From Pseudovirgaria hyperparasitica (taxonomy: Eukaryota; Ascomycota; Dothideomycetes; Acrospermales; Acrospermaceae): 64,000 nt of DNA. The notes beneath the pieces were generated by a model, which ran no database searches, was not told where the DNA came from, and saw only the letters and a program-made list of their open reading frames with translations. Positions 39,301 to 50,600 of the stretch are shown in pieces. The DNA lies in contig NW_022985565.1 of NCBI RefSeq assembly GCF_010093815.1, positions 211,924 through 275,923 on the forward strand, read 5' to 3'. How positions within the stretch are numbered: position 1 is the stretch's first letter; every line of letters starts with the position of its first letter. The position numbers were made by a program, and so were the translations under genes.

Positions 39301-39636
39301 TATCCATATTAGCTTTGACTGTCACAAATGTTGCAGAGAATCAAGCATGGCATCTCGAATTTCCCTTGGCTTACCGAAAGTGTGCCCGCTCTTCTTGAAA
39401 TATTCCAGAAAGGTCTCCCGCACGCGCACAGCGGACCACTCGGGCTTCTTCTCAACAAGAGAAGCCATCGTGCGCAAATGTGAGACTGTCGAAAGCCCTG
39501 GAAAGTGTAGCAACGGCAGAGCAAACCTCAATGGTCGATGTTGTGGGATTCGATGCGCCGTGGACAGCGGCAGAACATTCGAGGCACCGTGACTCAAACT
39601 GGAGCTGCTCCTCCACCGCAAACCCCGTCCAAGCAT
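36379..39636 (-). CDS. ALA1: Alanyl-tRNA synthetase, likely dual mitochondrial/cytosolic
   Basis: Charges tRNA-Ala. Exons 39636-39375, 39292-36651 and 36555-36379 (introns 82 and 95 nt) give 1026 residues from the first ATG, or 970 from the internal ATG at 39468 ([11 protein letters not shown]). The first 56 residues are rich in Arg, Ser and Leu and lack acidic residues, as expected of a mitochondrial presequence, so one gene probably serves both compartments. Class II catalytic motifs lie near residues 105-180 ([26 protein letters not shown]). The editing domain has HTGTH (about 657-661) and the CGGTH metal site (about 778). The C-Ala domain ends [15 protein letters not shown] and VDEAL. The last exon starts after ...CAATAG; the nearer CTCAG acceptor would put a stop in frame. 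Confidence 0.95.
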
Positions 39637-39795
39637 TCACCTCTTAGCGCGCCAGTGTTCTGCTCAATCAAAGCTGTCTAAGGCGTTTGCGGTATTGATA
39701 ACAAAGCCCAATACGAACAAGTGGTCAATCAGAAGTTCTTTGCTCGATAATCAGGTTCTGCGGTCAAGCGTGCGAGGTGGGATGGGACAAAGGTG
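39637..39795. promoter_or_regulatory. Short bidirectional promoter between AlaRS and the 39,796 gene
   Basis: Only 159 bp separate the two divergent start codons, so the two genes must share control DNA. No TATA box is visible. Confidence 0.55.
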
Positions 39796-40521
39796 ATGGC
39801 AACCTCTCGCGCCGAGGACTCCAGCAATCGCAACGCAACGCGCCCAGCAACGCACGGCATCAAACGATCTGCGGCAGATCCTCTCGAAAACGACCAGCGA
39901 CTAGCAAAGCGCTTCGATCTTCTAAACATAGGTACGGGCACGGGGTGTAATAGCAGAAGTATGCCTTGCGACTGACTTCAATCCCTAGACCATCATGGGA
40001 AGCGATATATCCCCATCGCCGCATACGGACAACAAGAACGACATCCTGAAAATGCGCAACAGTCGGAACCACGAGCGGACGCAAACTCCAGCACAGAATA
40101 CATGCAGGTAGAAGACACGCCGCACAAAGTTTACGTCTATGACTTGGACAAGGAGCTTGCAGATCTCGAATCGGATGACGAGACTCCCATCTTCCTTCCC
40201 GATATCGAGAAACACCTGATCAAGATACCCAAGCATGTTCTTCGCGACGAGAAAGAGCTATTGCCTACCAGGACAAACCAACTAGTTCTATACAATGTCC
40301 CATCTTCGCTGACCGTGCAGGAGGAGGAACAAGACAAAGTAAAAAAGGCTATTGCTGAAGCAAGAGCTAGAGTGAAGGATTGGCCAGCCACTCAGCCGAA
40401 CAAGTTTACCGACTACAACATGACCGTCGGCAGCCATTTAGCAAGGGACCCCCCGAGTAAACCTACAGGATGGCAAACAGCCGAATGTGACTCCGAGGCC
40501 ATGGATATCGAAGAGCTGTAG
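39796..40521 (+). CDS. Small charged conserved protein of unknown function
   Basis: Exons 39796-39931 and 39989-40521 (57-nt intron splitting an Asp codon) give 222 residues. The N-terminal block, with IKRSAADPLENDQRLAKRFDLL, is basic then amphipathic. The C-terminal half holds several YDLDKELADLESDDE-like acidic helices, LPDIEKHLIKIPKHVL and a final TDYNMTVG...GWQTAE segment ending MDIEEL. The DPLENDQRLAKRF block looks like a conserved fungal motif, but I cannot name the family. There is no signal or membrane span; nuclear location would fit the composition. It shares a 159-bp promoter with AlaRS. Confidence 0.78.
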
Positions 40522-40802
40522 CGGGGATACCGATATGTAGTCTATATTTATGAAGTTATTGCATATCTACCATATTTCAGTCTAGCCAAATGTAGATATT
40601 CGCAGTTGTACTTTGCAGAAACTGTGTCGCATGTGAAGTTGCTGCCGAAACAGAAAACAGTATGCCTCCTTCAATGATAAATATATCGAAGCCTTACGAT
40701 ATCCACGCTCAATCGTGCCTCTCTTTAAGGACTTTGCCTCGTCCAATGGGACTCTCAGAGTGCTCCGTTCCAGGGACGAGGTGAATTGCAAACACCGACT
40801 AA

Positions 40803-41443
40803 TCACTTCGACCTCCGTTCGCCAAGGAACCTCAGAGCATCCGTAACCCGCGCGACTCTCGTCTTTGCTCTTGGTGGCAATTGGGGCTCGTTGGATGCGC
40901 TGTTAAAGCCATGACCCTCGGCTCCTTGATGCATAGCACCAAAGTTTTGCACCGGGTCTGCCTTCGTCGCACCACTCGGAGGGGCGTATTGAGGTGGCAT
41001 GTCGCCATTATATAGTGGTGGTGGCTCCGGGTGGTTCTGCATGCCGTAGACTTGATAGCCTGGTTGAGTCTGATAGAACGTAAAATGATCATGCGGCTCG
41101 AATTGAGCCCGTTGAGATCGAGGGATCAGCCACTGCAGCGTTGTTAGCTTCGTGAATTGAAGACCTTGGCAATGTAACCTACCCGATGATATGCGAGCGG
41201 TCGTAGACCCTTTCTCATTCGACTTCGGGCATGGATATAGCCTGCCACGATCCAGGCGAACACTCCGAAGAATAATATCAAGAACACGACCCACTTTACG
41301 ATGTATCCAGTCTATTTGGTCAGCCTTCAGACGAAAGTCATACTGATGATTGAGGGACGGACCTTGGAATGCCAGAAACCATCTGGAATCTCGTAGATGT
41401 TGCCGAACTCGTCCTGCACCAGTTCTCTCTTGCCAACGAACAT
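40803..41443 (-). CDS. RCR-family (Congo red resistance / chitin regulation) membrane protein
   Basis: Exons 41443-41363, 41311-41183 and 41132-40803 (51- and 50-nt introns) give 179 residues. After MFVGKRELVQDEFGNIYEIPDGFW comes one transmembrane span (residues about 31-52, VKWVVFLILFFGVFAWIVAGY) and then a basic stop-transfer stretch (HARSRMRKGLRP). The cytosolic tail is Pro/Gln-rich with PPPLYNG and PPQYAPP, PY-type motifs that recruit Rsp5 ubiquitin ligase in yeast Rcr1/Rcr2. Yeast Rcr proteins act in endosomal and vacuolar traffic and cell-wall chitin. The domain order supports the family; the exact ortholog is not settled. Confidence 0.82.
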
Positions 41444-42178
41444 GACTACTATGTATCTATGACAAACGTATGGCCAGAACACGGAGCGACGGAGCGTGCT
41501 GAGATTGTGAACCTCTCGAAGGCTGCTAGCGAGCTGTAGGGCTTACGAGGTTTGCTGGAATTGAGGAGAGGAGAAGGACGAATGAGATATGGAGAGGTCC
41601 CGGCGTGGCGGGTAGGATATGTGACGGGAGACGTTTCGAGAGTGTCGGGACAAAGGAGGGATGTGGGTTCTGCTTCGTGTAGCAAAAAGAGAAATCGACG
41701 GAACAAGGGGAGCAAGAATAACAACCAGACTTTGGAGTATGATGGTCTCAATGAGTGAATGAAGTAGGTTGATTGGGGCACATTAATGAATGGCAGTCTT
41801 CTTAGACAAAAATAGGATATGGGGAAGGCGGAGTGTATCAAGAGAGACAAGAGACGACCCCTTGTCGATCTCCAGACGCTGGCGCCAGCTCTAAAACGCG
41901 CGGCTTTCTTATGCAGGGTCTTCGGTTCGGGGCGCCTCCAAGGCACAGACTCGCCCCATATTTCTTTTGATACCAACCAGCTTGAAAGTCGCTCAACGGA
42001 GTCTCGAGAATGTGCCTTGGGCGGACCCTGACATGTGTAAAAATACAATCAGTACAATCAGTGCTGATGGGGAGAAGAGGTGATTCAGACACTAGCAGTA
42101 CATGGATTATCGCAATGAACAATTGTTTTCACGACACAAGAGCCTTCACATCGCACGTCATGTAAATCAGAAATCACT
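41444..42178. other. Intergenic region between two minus-strand genes
   Basis: This 735-bp spacer should hold the RCR gene's promoter and the 3' end of the DUF3431 gene. Reading frames here have no family likeness. No repeats of note are seen. Confidence 0.5.
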
Positions 42179-44601
42179 TTACACACTATCGTCCAAACAT
42201 TGACAGTCGGCCAAACTCCCTCCTCTCCTTGTACCGCTGAGTGTCGATGGGCATCGCAGAGCAATCCTGTATTCCGAGCATTGCAACAGTATTGACCACA
42301 ACCGTTCTAGCGTGTAGCCGAAAAATGGCGCGTTCATCGAGTCCGGTCGCCCTTTTAGATACCCAGGTTTATGTACCTCACTTTCAGGATCGGCAATCAG
42401 TTTATGCAGCTTCTGAAAGGTTTTCCGGTCGGTACCCCGTAGCCGTCGTGCAGAAGCGATAAACTGCCCCTTGTAGGACAGCAAAGGAGTCCGGCAAGTC
42501 TCTTTCATGACTTCTTCGTGGATATCAGGCAAGATGGTGCCTGTATCATCATCAAAGCCCCAGCGGTCGTGGCAATTATAGCATTCGCATATATGTCCCA
42601 CAAAGCCAAGACTTAACATGCCTGTGGTCTGGTTGTAGTACTGATCGATCCGCCGGTAAAACTCCCAAGCGTTGTGAACGTGTGCTTGCACGAACAGAGT
42701 ATGGCGTGCAAGATTATCCCACTCTCTGTCAATATGATACAGGTATGTTTCTCCTTCTCTACCAATGTTGGGACGTTTCACAACGTGAGAAGCACCAGTC
42801 CTTTCAGTCAACTCTTCAACATTCGCTTTGTCGTCTTTCGTATATACCCACAATCTTATCTTCTGGTCGGCGAAACTTGACAGACTGCTGATCCGCGTTG
42901 CTATGTCTTTCGCGAAAGCAGCAGGTTCGTCATAAGCGCTCACGACTATATCGAAGTCGAATTTGGGGATATATGCCCGATCGAGATGTGCCACGAAGAG
43001 CTTCTGGTCTTCAGAGATGGTCTTCGCTCGAGGCGATACGAACACTGCAAACAAAGTCCAAATACATAGAGATAGTGCAAGTAGTGCCATGCAATCTCTG
43101 CCCATGGCGCTAGTGAGCGCAGAAACCTGTTGTAGTGACGTCTGTTGCTTCGATGGCGACGTCGAAGGTGGGTCGCGCTTGTCTCTAGAAGGAGATCTTT
43201 CTATCTGAGGTATATCAACCAGGCCTATATCCCTATCTCCACTCTGTCGGCTATCTCGTCCTCTTTGCCGTAGTCGTTGGCCCCTCCGCTGTTCAGAAAC
43301 CTCTCTCCCCCATAGCAATTGCGAGACAACAACTGATAGTGACGGCGCGAGAAGACTTGCAACCTGTAGCTTGGTAGACATCGCAGGGCGTGTTAGCAAA
43401 GTACTTGCAACTGCACAAGTACCTGCCCAGCAGAGACCGCGAAGAGTCCAAGTGGCAGATGGAATGCCACTAGCGACCTTTTCTTGATTAAAGCCGTCCA
43501 CATTGCTGAAGAATAGAAGTAGTGATGATGCCGTAGATCCGAGATTGATCGCGAGCGTTATTGGATGGACAAGGTTCAGGTCGGAGAAGACTTGCAGAGG
43601 GCGTTCCAACATGAGAAGCAAAAGCGTGGTCATTCCCAAAGACATAAGTATTGTCGTCCGCAAGGTATGATTGATGAAACGCTGCGACTGCGGCGATATC
43701 TTGACTAAAGTGTACGTTTCGATTATTGCCCTATATAGGCCAAAGAGACCCCATGCAGGGAGCGCAAAGAGAAGACCATTAGATTCCATACGGTATTCGT
43801 CCAGTAAAAGCCATGAGCATCCAATTAACAGCAAAAGCAAGGGTATCATGACGCGTTTAAGCCCCAAACGGCATGCAGGATCAGATATCGCTTGCCCGCA
43901 AGCGAACTCCAGTGTGAATTCAAATATCTATTGCCGTCAGTAGATTCACCTAATGTCGACTACCACACATACTATGAGCATGCTAACAGTTGGTAGGTTC
44001 GGAAAGTGAAGAATAGCCTGAGCAAGAAAAGGCAGCGACAGCGCGAGCGCAACACACGCGACGACTGAGGCCTTGGATGGTTCTAAGACCATTTGGGAGG
44101 CCGATATACTCTGAGCCAGCCATGCCAGCTTATCTGAAGTAGTCTGTGAGGCTGCCAGATCAAGCGTGGCAGATAGTAGCAACAATGAAATGAGTTGGGC
44201 AAACAGCAGATGGAGAGCTATTATGATCAGTATCGCCGCCTCAGAAAGAATGAATATGACGTACGATAATCTGGAGCGTGTTAGACCAGTAAAGCGATAG
44301 CTATGTTCGACTTACGGAAGTAAAGATCAATCAGAATATACTTTGTGCTCACGAAAGCTATCGTTGCGAGAGCCATGCGAGAGCTATGCGAAGTTTTCCA
44401 ATTAGCATTCAGGCAACTAATCTGTGCGACTAGCATTACATACACTTCTAATCCTAGTGAGCCGCCTCTATAGCCCCCTCGCAGGCCATGTTTAGTAACA
44501 ACTGATCTGAGCGACGAGGAGTTCCGGAATTCATCATCATCATCAGCAATGTCTGAGCCGAATTCATCGGTTGGCTCGACTGGAGAGTACTCATGTCTCA
44601 T
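42179..44601 (-). CDS. Multi-pass membrane protein with C-terminal DUF3431 domain
   Basis: Exons 44601-44342, 44270-43973 and 43927-42179 give 768 residues. The first donor is GTATAT at 44341; the stronger-looking GTAAGT nearby gives a frameshift. A further 60-nt stretch (44443-44384, GTATGT...CATAG) could be an in-frame intron. The N-terminal half has about eight to ten hydrophobic spans. A last span (about residues 470-490) precedes a C-terminal domain of about 250 residues, probably outside the cytosol, with FDIVVSAYDEP, VKRPNIGREGETYLYHI, TLFVQAHVHN and GYTLERLWSILL, the pattern I know as DUF3431. The function of DUF3431 is unknown; the GREG...YL..I core is glycosyltransferase-like only by impression. 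Confidence 0.75.
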
Positions 44602-45107
44602 ACTCCTTCTACTGGCATTTGGTCAGCCAGACCGGACGGAGGAGGCTTGTCGCGGCGAGCGTTGCAGCTATGGCGTTGTTGTGTTAAGGCAGTCCCAAGT
44701 TGTATCAAAGATTGTGGTGTCACCTGCAAGCTGCAGCCTTCGCCAGGGGTGAGGAAATTACGCTAGCTAAGATCAAGGGGACATCTCGGCCGAATTTAGA
44801 TTAAAACATCTGGTCAGCTCTGAGTGTTTAGAGGTTTAAGACTCATTATCTCATCAGCCTTGCTATTTTTGACTTCTACAAACACATGGGCTTGCCCACA
44901 TAGGTGAGAGTGCAATGGACTTTGGATGAGCATTCGTCATGCCACCGGCAAACCTGAGGCTGTTTTCCTTTACAGGTGGCCTGGCGGAAACCCATTTGTC
45001 ATCATCCGTCTCCTTGTCCCCGGCGCGGACGTCATCCGCGCGGCGGCATATAAAAGACTGAGAACAAGTTGGATTACGCAGGTAACATCAAGTGCAAGAG
45101 AAGCAGT
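44602..45107. other. Divergent intergenic region with a TATA box for the NmrA-like gene
   Basis: This 506-bp spacer lies between the DUF3431 gene (minus) and the NmrA-like gene (plus). It contains the TATAAAA listed separately, an ATG at 45069 in frame with the gene, and no other feature. Confidence 0.5.
45049..45055 (+). promoter_or_regulatory. TATA box of the NmrA-like gene
   Basis: TATAAAA in a GC-rich context, 59 bp before the ATG at 45108. The ATG at 45069 would be only 14 bp after the box, too close for a normal transcript start, which supports 45108 as the start. Confidence 0.6.
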
Positions 45108-46043
45108 ATGACCTACAAGGTAGCGCTTACCGGAACAACTGGCAAACTCGGTGGTGCAGTTCTTCGTTCGATATGCGAAAACAAATTGATTGCTCCATCT
45201 CAGCTCGTGATCGCAACATCGTCCGATCCATCTCATTCCCGCTGGGATGACCTGAGGGTGCAAGGTGCAAGCATCCGCTCCGCAAATTTCGACGATCCTT
45301 CCTCCATGGTAGCTGCCTTTCAGGGTTGCGATCGTGTCTTCATTGTATCTTCTACCGTCATTAGCCTTGACTTTCATGATTGTGCGGAGGGCGGAAGAGA
45401 GAGGCACCATATCGCGGCTATCGATGCGGCTCGGGCAGCAGGTGTCAAACACATCTACTATACGTCACTGGGATTCGCGGACCGGTCCAAAAGCGAGGTC
45501 ATGCGTGCCCACTTGGTCACGGAGAAGTATCTCCAGGACAAAGTCAATGACACTCGTTGGACAATTCTCCGCGAAGGCCTTTACAACGAATCCTGGCCCC
45601 TGTACCTTGGACATTGGAATATTGGTAATGATCAAAGGGCGGTCGTGAAGATCGCTGGGGATGGCAAGATCAATTGGACCAGCATACCTGATCTCGGTCT
45701 TGCCAACGCATCGATCATTGTCGACGATTCCCTGAGGTGGAACCACAAGATAGTTACCTTGTCGGCGATGAATTCTCATACCCTCGCCGAAGTCGCAGAG
45801 ATGGTTTCCAGTTCACTCGGCCGGGAGCTCAGAGTGGAAATCGTGTCTAGGAACGAGCACGAACAATACTATATCGATGAACAAGGGGAAGATGAAGGAA
45901 TGATCAAATGGTGGTCAAGGACGTATGACGCGCTGCCGGACGGCGAGTGCGAGAAATTTGACAACACGTTTGTTCAACTTCTGCGTCCGTTTGGTAGAGG
46001 GCCAAAGCCGATGCAGGAAACAGTGGCCGAAATGCTGAAATGA
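45108..46043 (+). CDS. NmrA-like NAD(P)-binding (atypical SDR) protein
   Basis: Single exon, 311 residues from ATG 45108. The Rossmann motif GTTGKLGG lies at residues 9-16 after a short beta strand (VALT), followed by DDPSSMVAAFQGCDRVFIVSS, HIYYTSLGFADRSKSE, TILREGLYNESW and a C-terminal substrate region. This order matches NmrA-like / quinone oxidoreductase 2-like atypical short-chain dehydrogenases, which either use NADPH or act as redox sensors. An ATG 39 bp upstream in frame is less likely because of the TATA position. The gene stands alone, so no pathway can be inferred. Confidence 0.85.
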   Translation: MTYKVALTGTTGKLGGAVLRSICENKLIAPSQLVIATSSDPSHSRWDDLRVQGASIRSANFDDPSSMVAAFQGCDRVFIVSSTVISLDFHDCAEGGRERHHIAAIDAARAAGVKHIYYTSLGFADRSKSEVMRAHLVTEKYLQDKVNDTRWTILREGLYNESWPLYLGHWNIGNDQRAVVKIAGDGKINWTSIPDLGLANASIIVDDSLRWNHKIVTLSAMNSHTLAEVAEMVSSSLGRELRVEIVSRNEHEQYYIDEQGEDEGMIKWWSRTYDALPDGECEKFDNTFVQLLRPFGRGPKPMQETVAEMLK

Positions 46044-46812
46044 AGTCGATCGTGTATCAATAACTAGAAACGGACCATGTTTTTAGAAACAAGAAAGAGT
46101 AACATGTCGCCTTGGTATCGCCGACAGTAGTACTCCGCTCACTCGGATACTGTGGTGGTAGGAAGCACTCTTGAGCTCCATGTTACATTACACTTGACTT
46201 ATGCCGGCGGAGAAAATCGGGCCTCTCCTTGGATACGGCTACCCACGACATTGATCTGCCGCATGACTTGTACCCGTCCTACGCACTTCGGAGTTGTCAC
46301 TTCGGAGTTGTCACTTCGGAGGTTACAACTCCGAAGTGCCTGGGACGGGTAAACGACAGTTCCTTAGATGCGACTTACTAATGCCGCTCCAAAAATCGAG
46401 CACTGCACTTCATTGGTTGCTGCTTATTAATGCTACGCCCTGTGGTGGCCGAAACTTGCCCAGCTTGTACATTCGTGGAGCTAGTTTGCTCCATCGTGAC
46501 TTTATAGAACATTAGCAAGCAAGCCACTGTCAAGCACAAGGCGCAATGATCCACAACGATGACTGGTCTCGAAAATGATGCCGCTCTCTGGTATGATTCA
46601 TCATATAAATATCACTGGCAGAAGTACAAGTGAAGCTGGGCATAAACCACAGTATCAATTTTCGCATCACCTTCCAGCAGTGCAACTTTGCCCAGAACCT
46701 TAAACATTGGCCAACGTTTATCCAGGCGATCTTTGGAAAAGCAGCATTTCTCTTATCCCATTGATTCGACCCAACATTACTTTACGACATCTCAACTCCA
46801 CCTCAAATAAGA
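46044..46812. other. Intergenic region with hairpin repeat
   Basis: This 769-bp spacer holds the inverted-repeat structure at 46272-46350 and a TATAAAT at 46604-46610. No gene is supported. Confidence 0.5.
46272..46350. repeat. 79-bp imperfect hairpin with internal tandem copies
   Basis: The left arm ACCCGTCC...GCACTTCGGAGTTGT pairs with the right arm ACAACTCCGAAGTGCC..GGACGGGT. Between them CACTTCGGAGTTGT recurs, giving two direct copies plus a partial third (CACTTCGGAGGTT), so alternative folds are possible. It looks like a small foldback or MITE relic. Confidence 0.85.
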
Positions 46813-47037
46813 ATGCCACGATCCGCATCAATGGACACCACCTCGAAGGCATCATCCTTTGATTCAGCCTCGAGTGTCGTGTCCGCACCGAAGGCTGGCA
46901 TAGCACATGACAAGTCGCCCTCGAAGCTACTCAAACGCGCATATAACCATGTACTCGAGAAAGCCAAAGATCATCATCGCAACGTCAACACAGCATTCGA
47001 TTCACTCTATGGAACGAACTACTACGGTTCTCGCTAG
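46813..47037 (+). CDS. Possible 74-residue protein, unknown function
   Basis: The frame starts MPRSASMDTTSKASSFDSAS and ends with NTAFDSLYGTNYYGSR. The first 40 residues are Ser/Thr-rich; residues about 40-60 (SPSKLLKRAYNHVLEKAKDHH) could form a basic amphipathic helix. A TATAAAT sits about 200 bp upstream and an AC-rich leader precedes the ATG, both typical of well-expressed fungal genes. I recognise no family. It may be chance, but the context and helix make a small real protein plausible. Confidence 0.42.
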   Translation: MPRSASMDTTSKASSFDSASSVVSAPKAGIAHDKSPSKLLKRAYNHVLEKAKDHHRNVNTAFDSLYGTNYYGSR

Positions 47038-47626
47038 CTGAGCCATCCCGGCAATCCTGGAGGGACTCTCATGGTCATGATTTCGGGTACAATCAGTACT
47101 GTTGCTGCATATTCTGGCGTTTGGATGGAATATGAATCGAGTCGTCTATTTCATGGCTGGCGTGCTCGCCAGTGGTCGGTCGCAGGCGCGAATCATTTGA
47201 TGAGGATGGCAAACCGGTGATTTAGGAGTGTTTACTTAGATTCCTGCTTCCATAGACACTTTAATAAACCTTAATATCATGAGTCAAAAATTGAAGAGCA
47301 CAGTGCAGCATGGCAGTTGACGTAAACCTATCTAGGAGTGAGTTTGTTAGGTAGAATGTAGAATGCAGTTAATTAGTCTCAATTCGGCTTAGACAGCTGC
47401 GGGACAGACGCCGATCGGGCTTCATCCATGGGTGTCGCGACTAAAAAAAAGTCGTTTAGATTTATGCGCCAAGAGCTTGCAAAGTTCGCTGGCTCACGTC
47501 TTCCGTTGCGCTGAACTACGGCTCGACAAGTAGACAACCTTGCAGTGCTATACAATCGATAGAACTGCCTAGAGAGCTGGCTGATACATCCGTGTCTTAA
47601 TCATTCGCAGCGTCGCTGCCGCGACT
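47038..47626. other. Intergenic region upstream of KRE33
   Basis: This 589-bp spacer has no repeat or gene that I can support. It should carry the KRE33 promoter. Confidence 0.5.
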
Positions 47627-50600
47627 ATGGTGCACAAAGCAGTGTCAGTATTTTCGAATTCCCAAATCCAATTACTTGCTGACTATCTCAAGAGATCACC
47701 GCGTACCTGCCGTTATTCGGAATGGAGTTCAGGTGCGACTTGTCTTGACCCTACCACATATAAAGAGCATAATAGCTTACGAGCCTGCATGTATAGGAAA
47801 AGAAACGAAGTTTCTTCGTGGTCGTAGGAGATCGCCAGAAAGATGTAATAGTTCAGCTGTACCACATACTTCTCAACACCGATATCAAACTCAACAAATC
47901 GGTGCTGTGGGCGTACAAGAAGGACCTCCTACAATTCTCTAGGTTCGTCTAGCATGCAACCGAATCATGCCGAGAATGCTGCTAATGGAGGCATACATTC
48001 AGCCACCGCAAGAAGCGCGAGAAGAAGATCAAGAGCGATATCAAAAGGGGCATACGGCCCGCCGATTCCGAGGACCCTTTCGAACTCTTCATATCGACTC
48101 AGAATGTTCGATATGTATACTATAAAGAGACAGAGAAGATATTGGGTAATACATACGGCATGTGTATTCTTCAAGACTTCGAGGCGATCACTCCGAATCT
48201 ACTGGCGCGAACTGTCGAAACTGTCGAAGGTGGTGGCTTGGTCATTCTACTCCTGAAGGGGATGAACAGTTTGAAGCAGCTATACACACTCTCTATGGAC
48301 GTCCATTCCAGGTATCGGACGGAAGCGCATCAAGATGCTGTGGCCCGATTCAATGAGCGATTCATTTTATCTCTAGGTAGTTGCGACTCCTGTCTGGTAG
48401 TTGATGATGAGCTGAACGTACTCCCCATCTCCGGCGGGCGATCGGTCACCCGCTTACCGCCCCCTGACTCTGAGCTCCAAGGCAAGACTCCAGAAGCCCT
48501 CGAATTGCAGAAAATCAAGGACAGTTTCACGGATTCACCCCCTATAGGCTCTTTAATACCACTAGCACGTACCGTAGACCAGGCAAAGGCACTGCTTACA
48601 TTTGTCGATGCGATAGCAGAAAAGACATTGCAAAGTACAGTCACACTGACTGCAGCCCGTGGGCGTGGGAAATCAGCAGCTCTTGGAGTTGCTGTGGCTG
48701 CTGCGGTAGCACATGGCTACAGCAACATCTTCATCACCTCTCCAAGTCCAGAGAATCTAAAGACATTATTCGAATTCGTCTTCAAGGGTTTCGATGCTCT
48801 GAACTACTTGGACCACGTTGATTACACCATCATCCAATCAACTAATCGGGAGTTCAACAAAGCGATCGTGAGAGTGAACATCCACCGGCAGCATCGGCAA
48901 ACAATTCAGTATATTCGGCCACAAGACGCTTATGCATTAGGCCAAGCTGAGCTCCTAGTTATCGACGAGGCTGCGGCTATCCCGTTGCCCCTAGTCCGTA
49001 AACTCATGGGTCCATATCTGGTATTCATGGCGTCGACTATCAACGGATACGAAGGCACAGGCCGGTCACTATCTCTGAAACTTATTCAGCAGTTGAGAGA
49101 TCAGTCAAGAGGGGCATCAAAAGCCAACGCCGTGGATGAGACTGTGGCAGACAGATCTACGGGTAAAGGTTATAAAGATACATCGGGAATAGGTAGTGTC
49201 GGACGGTCACTGCGTGAAATCACCCTTTCTGAGCCTATACGGTACGCACCTGGAGATCCCGTGGAAAAGTGGCTGAACTCTTTACTCTGCCTCGACGCCC
49301 ATCTTCCGAAATCGAAACTAAGCCAACAAGGATGTCCGCATCCCTCGAAGTGCGAGCTTCTACAAATTAATCGAGACACTCTTTTCTCTTTCCACAAGGC
49401 AGCGGAGAAGTTTTTGCAGAACATGATGGCTCTTTATGTTGCCAGTCACTACAAAAATTCACCCAACGACCTGCAACTCATGTCAGACGCCCCCGCACAT
49501 CAGCTTTTTGCTCTTGTGGCATCTTCTGACTTGGATAGCGGGCGTTTACCGGAGATACTTTGCGTTATCCAGGTCGCGTTAGAAGGTCAGATCAGCCGAG
49601 AGAGTGTGCTGCAGAGCTTAAGTAGGGGTCACCGAGCTGGCGGCGACCTCATTCCGTGGCTGGTCAGCCAGCAATTTCAAGAAGACTCCTTCGCCCAGCT
49701 TTCAGGTGCTCGTATTGTCCGTATCGCCACGAATCCCGACTACGCGAATATGGGCTACGGCTCGAAGGCCTTGGACCTTTTGACAAATTTCTACGAAGGG
49801 AAATTTGTCAACTTATCAGAAAGTTCAGTAGCAGAGGAATCTGCGATGCCACGTATAACCGATGTGGATCTCGACGAACCAACTTTACTACAGGACAACA
49901 TCAAGGTTCGAGATGACAAGATGATGCCACCTCTATTTGCACGCCTTAGTGAGCGTAAACCGCCTCACCTTGACTATTTGGGTGTTAGCTACGGTCTCAC
50001 ATCCACCTTGCACAGGTTCTGGAAGAGATCTTCCTTTTCCCCGGTATACCTTAGACAAACACCAAACGATCTCACGGGAGAGCATACATGTGTGATGTTG
50101 CGTGCTCTGGATGGTGCAGAGGTCGATGCCAGCTATATTGGCGCTTTCTGTCGTGATTTCCAGCGTCGCTTCCGTTCGCTCCTCTCTTACGAGTTCCGAA
50201 CATTTCCCTCGATTCTCGCCCTGTCCGTCAACGAAAGTGCAAACGCAGGCGCCATGCTAGATCGAAACACCACACCAAATGTCCTGACGAAAACAGATCT
50301 TGACGATAAGTTCTCGGCTTTTGATCTGAAACGGCTGGACAGCTATGCGAATAACATGCTAGACTACCACGTGATTCTGGACATGCTTCCAGTGCTTGCA
50401 TCTCTATATTTCGAAGGTCGGCTTGGATCGGCAGTGTCTTTGACTGGTGTTCAAACATCAATTCTCCTCGCGATCGGGCTACAGCGCAAGACTCTCGATG
50501 ATTTGGAGAAGGAACTCAATCTGCAAAACAGCCAGCTACTGGCAATGTTCATCAAGATTGTGCGGAAGATCTCTCTGCATTTCCGTTCTCTGCTCGAGGG

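Noticed and set aside
44926-46043. Secondary-metabolite cluster suggested by the NmrA-like gene
   Set aside because: No synthase, P450, transporter or regulator lies nearby; the neighbours are housekeeping genes.
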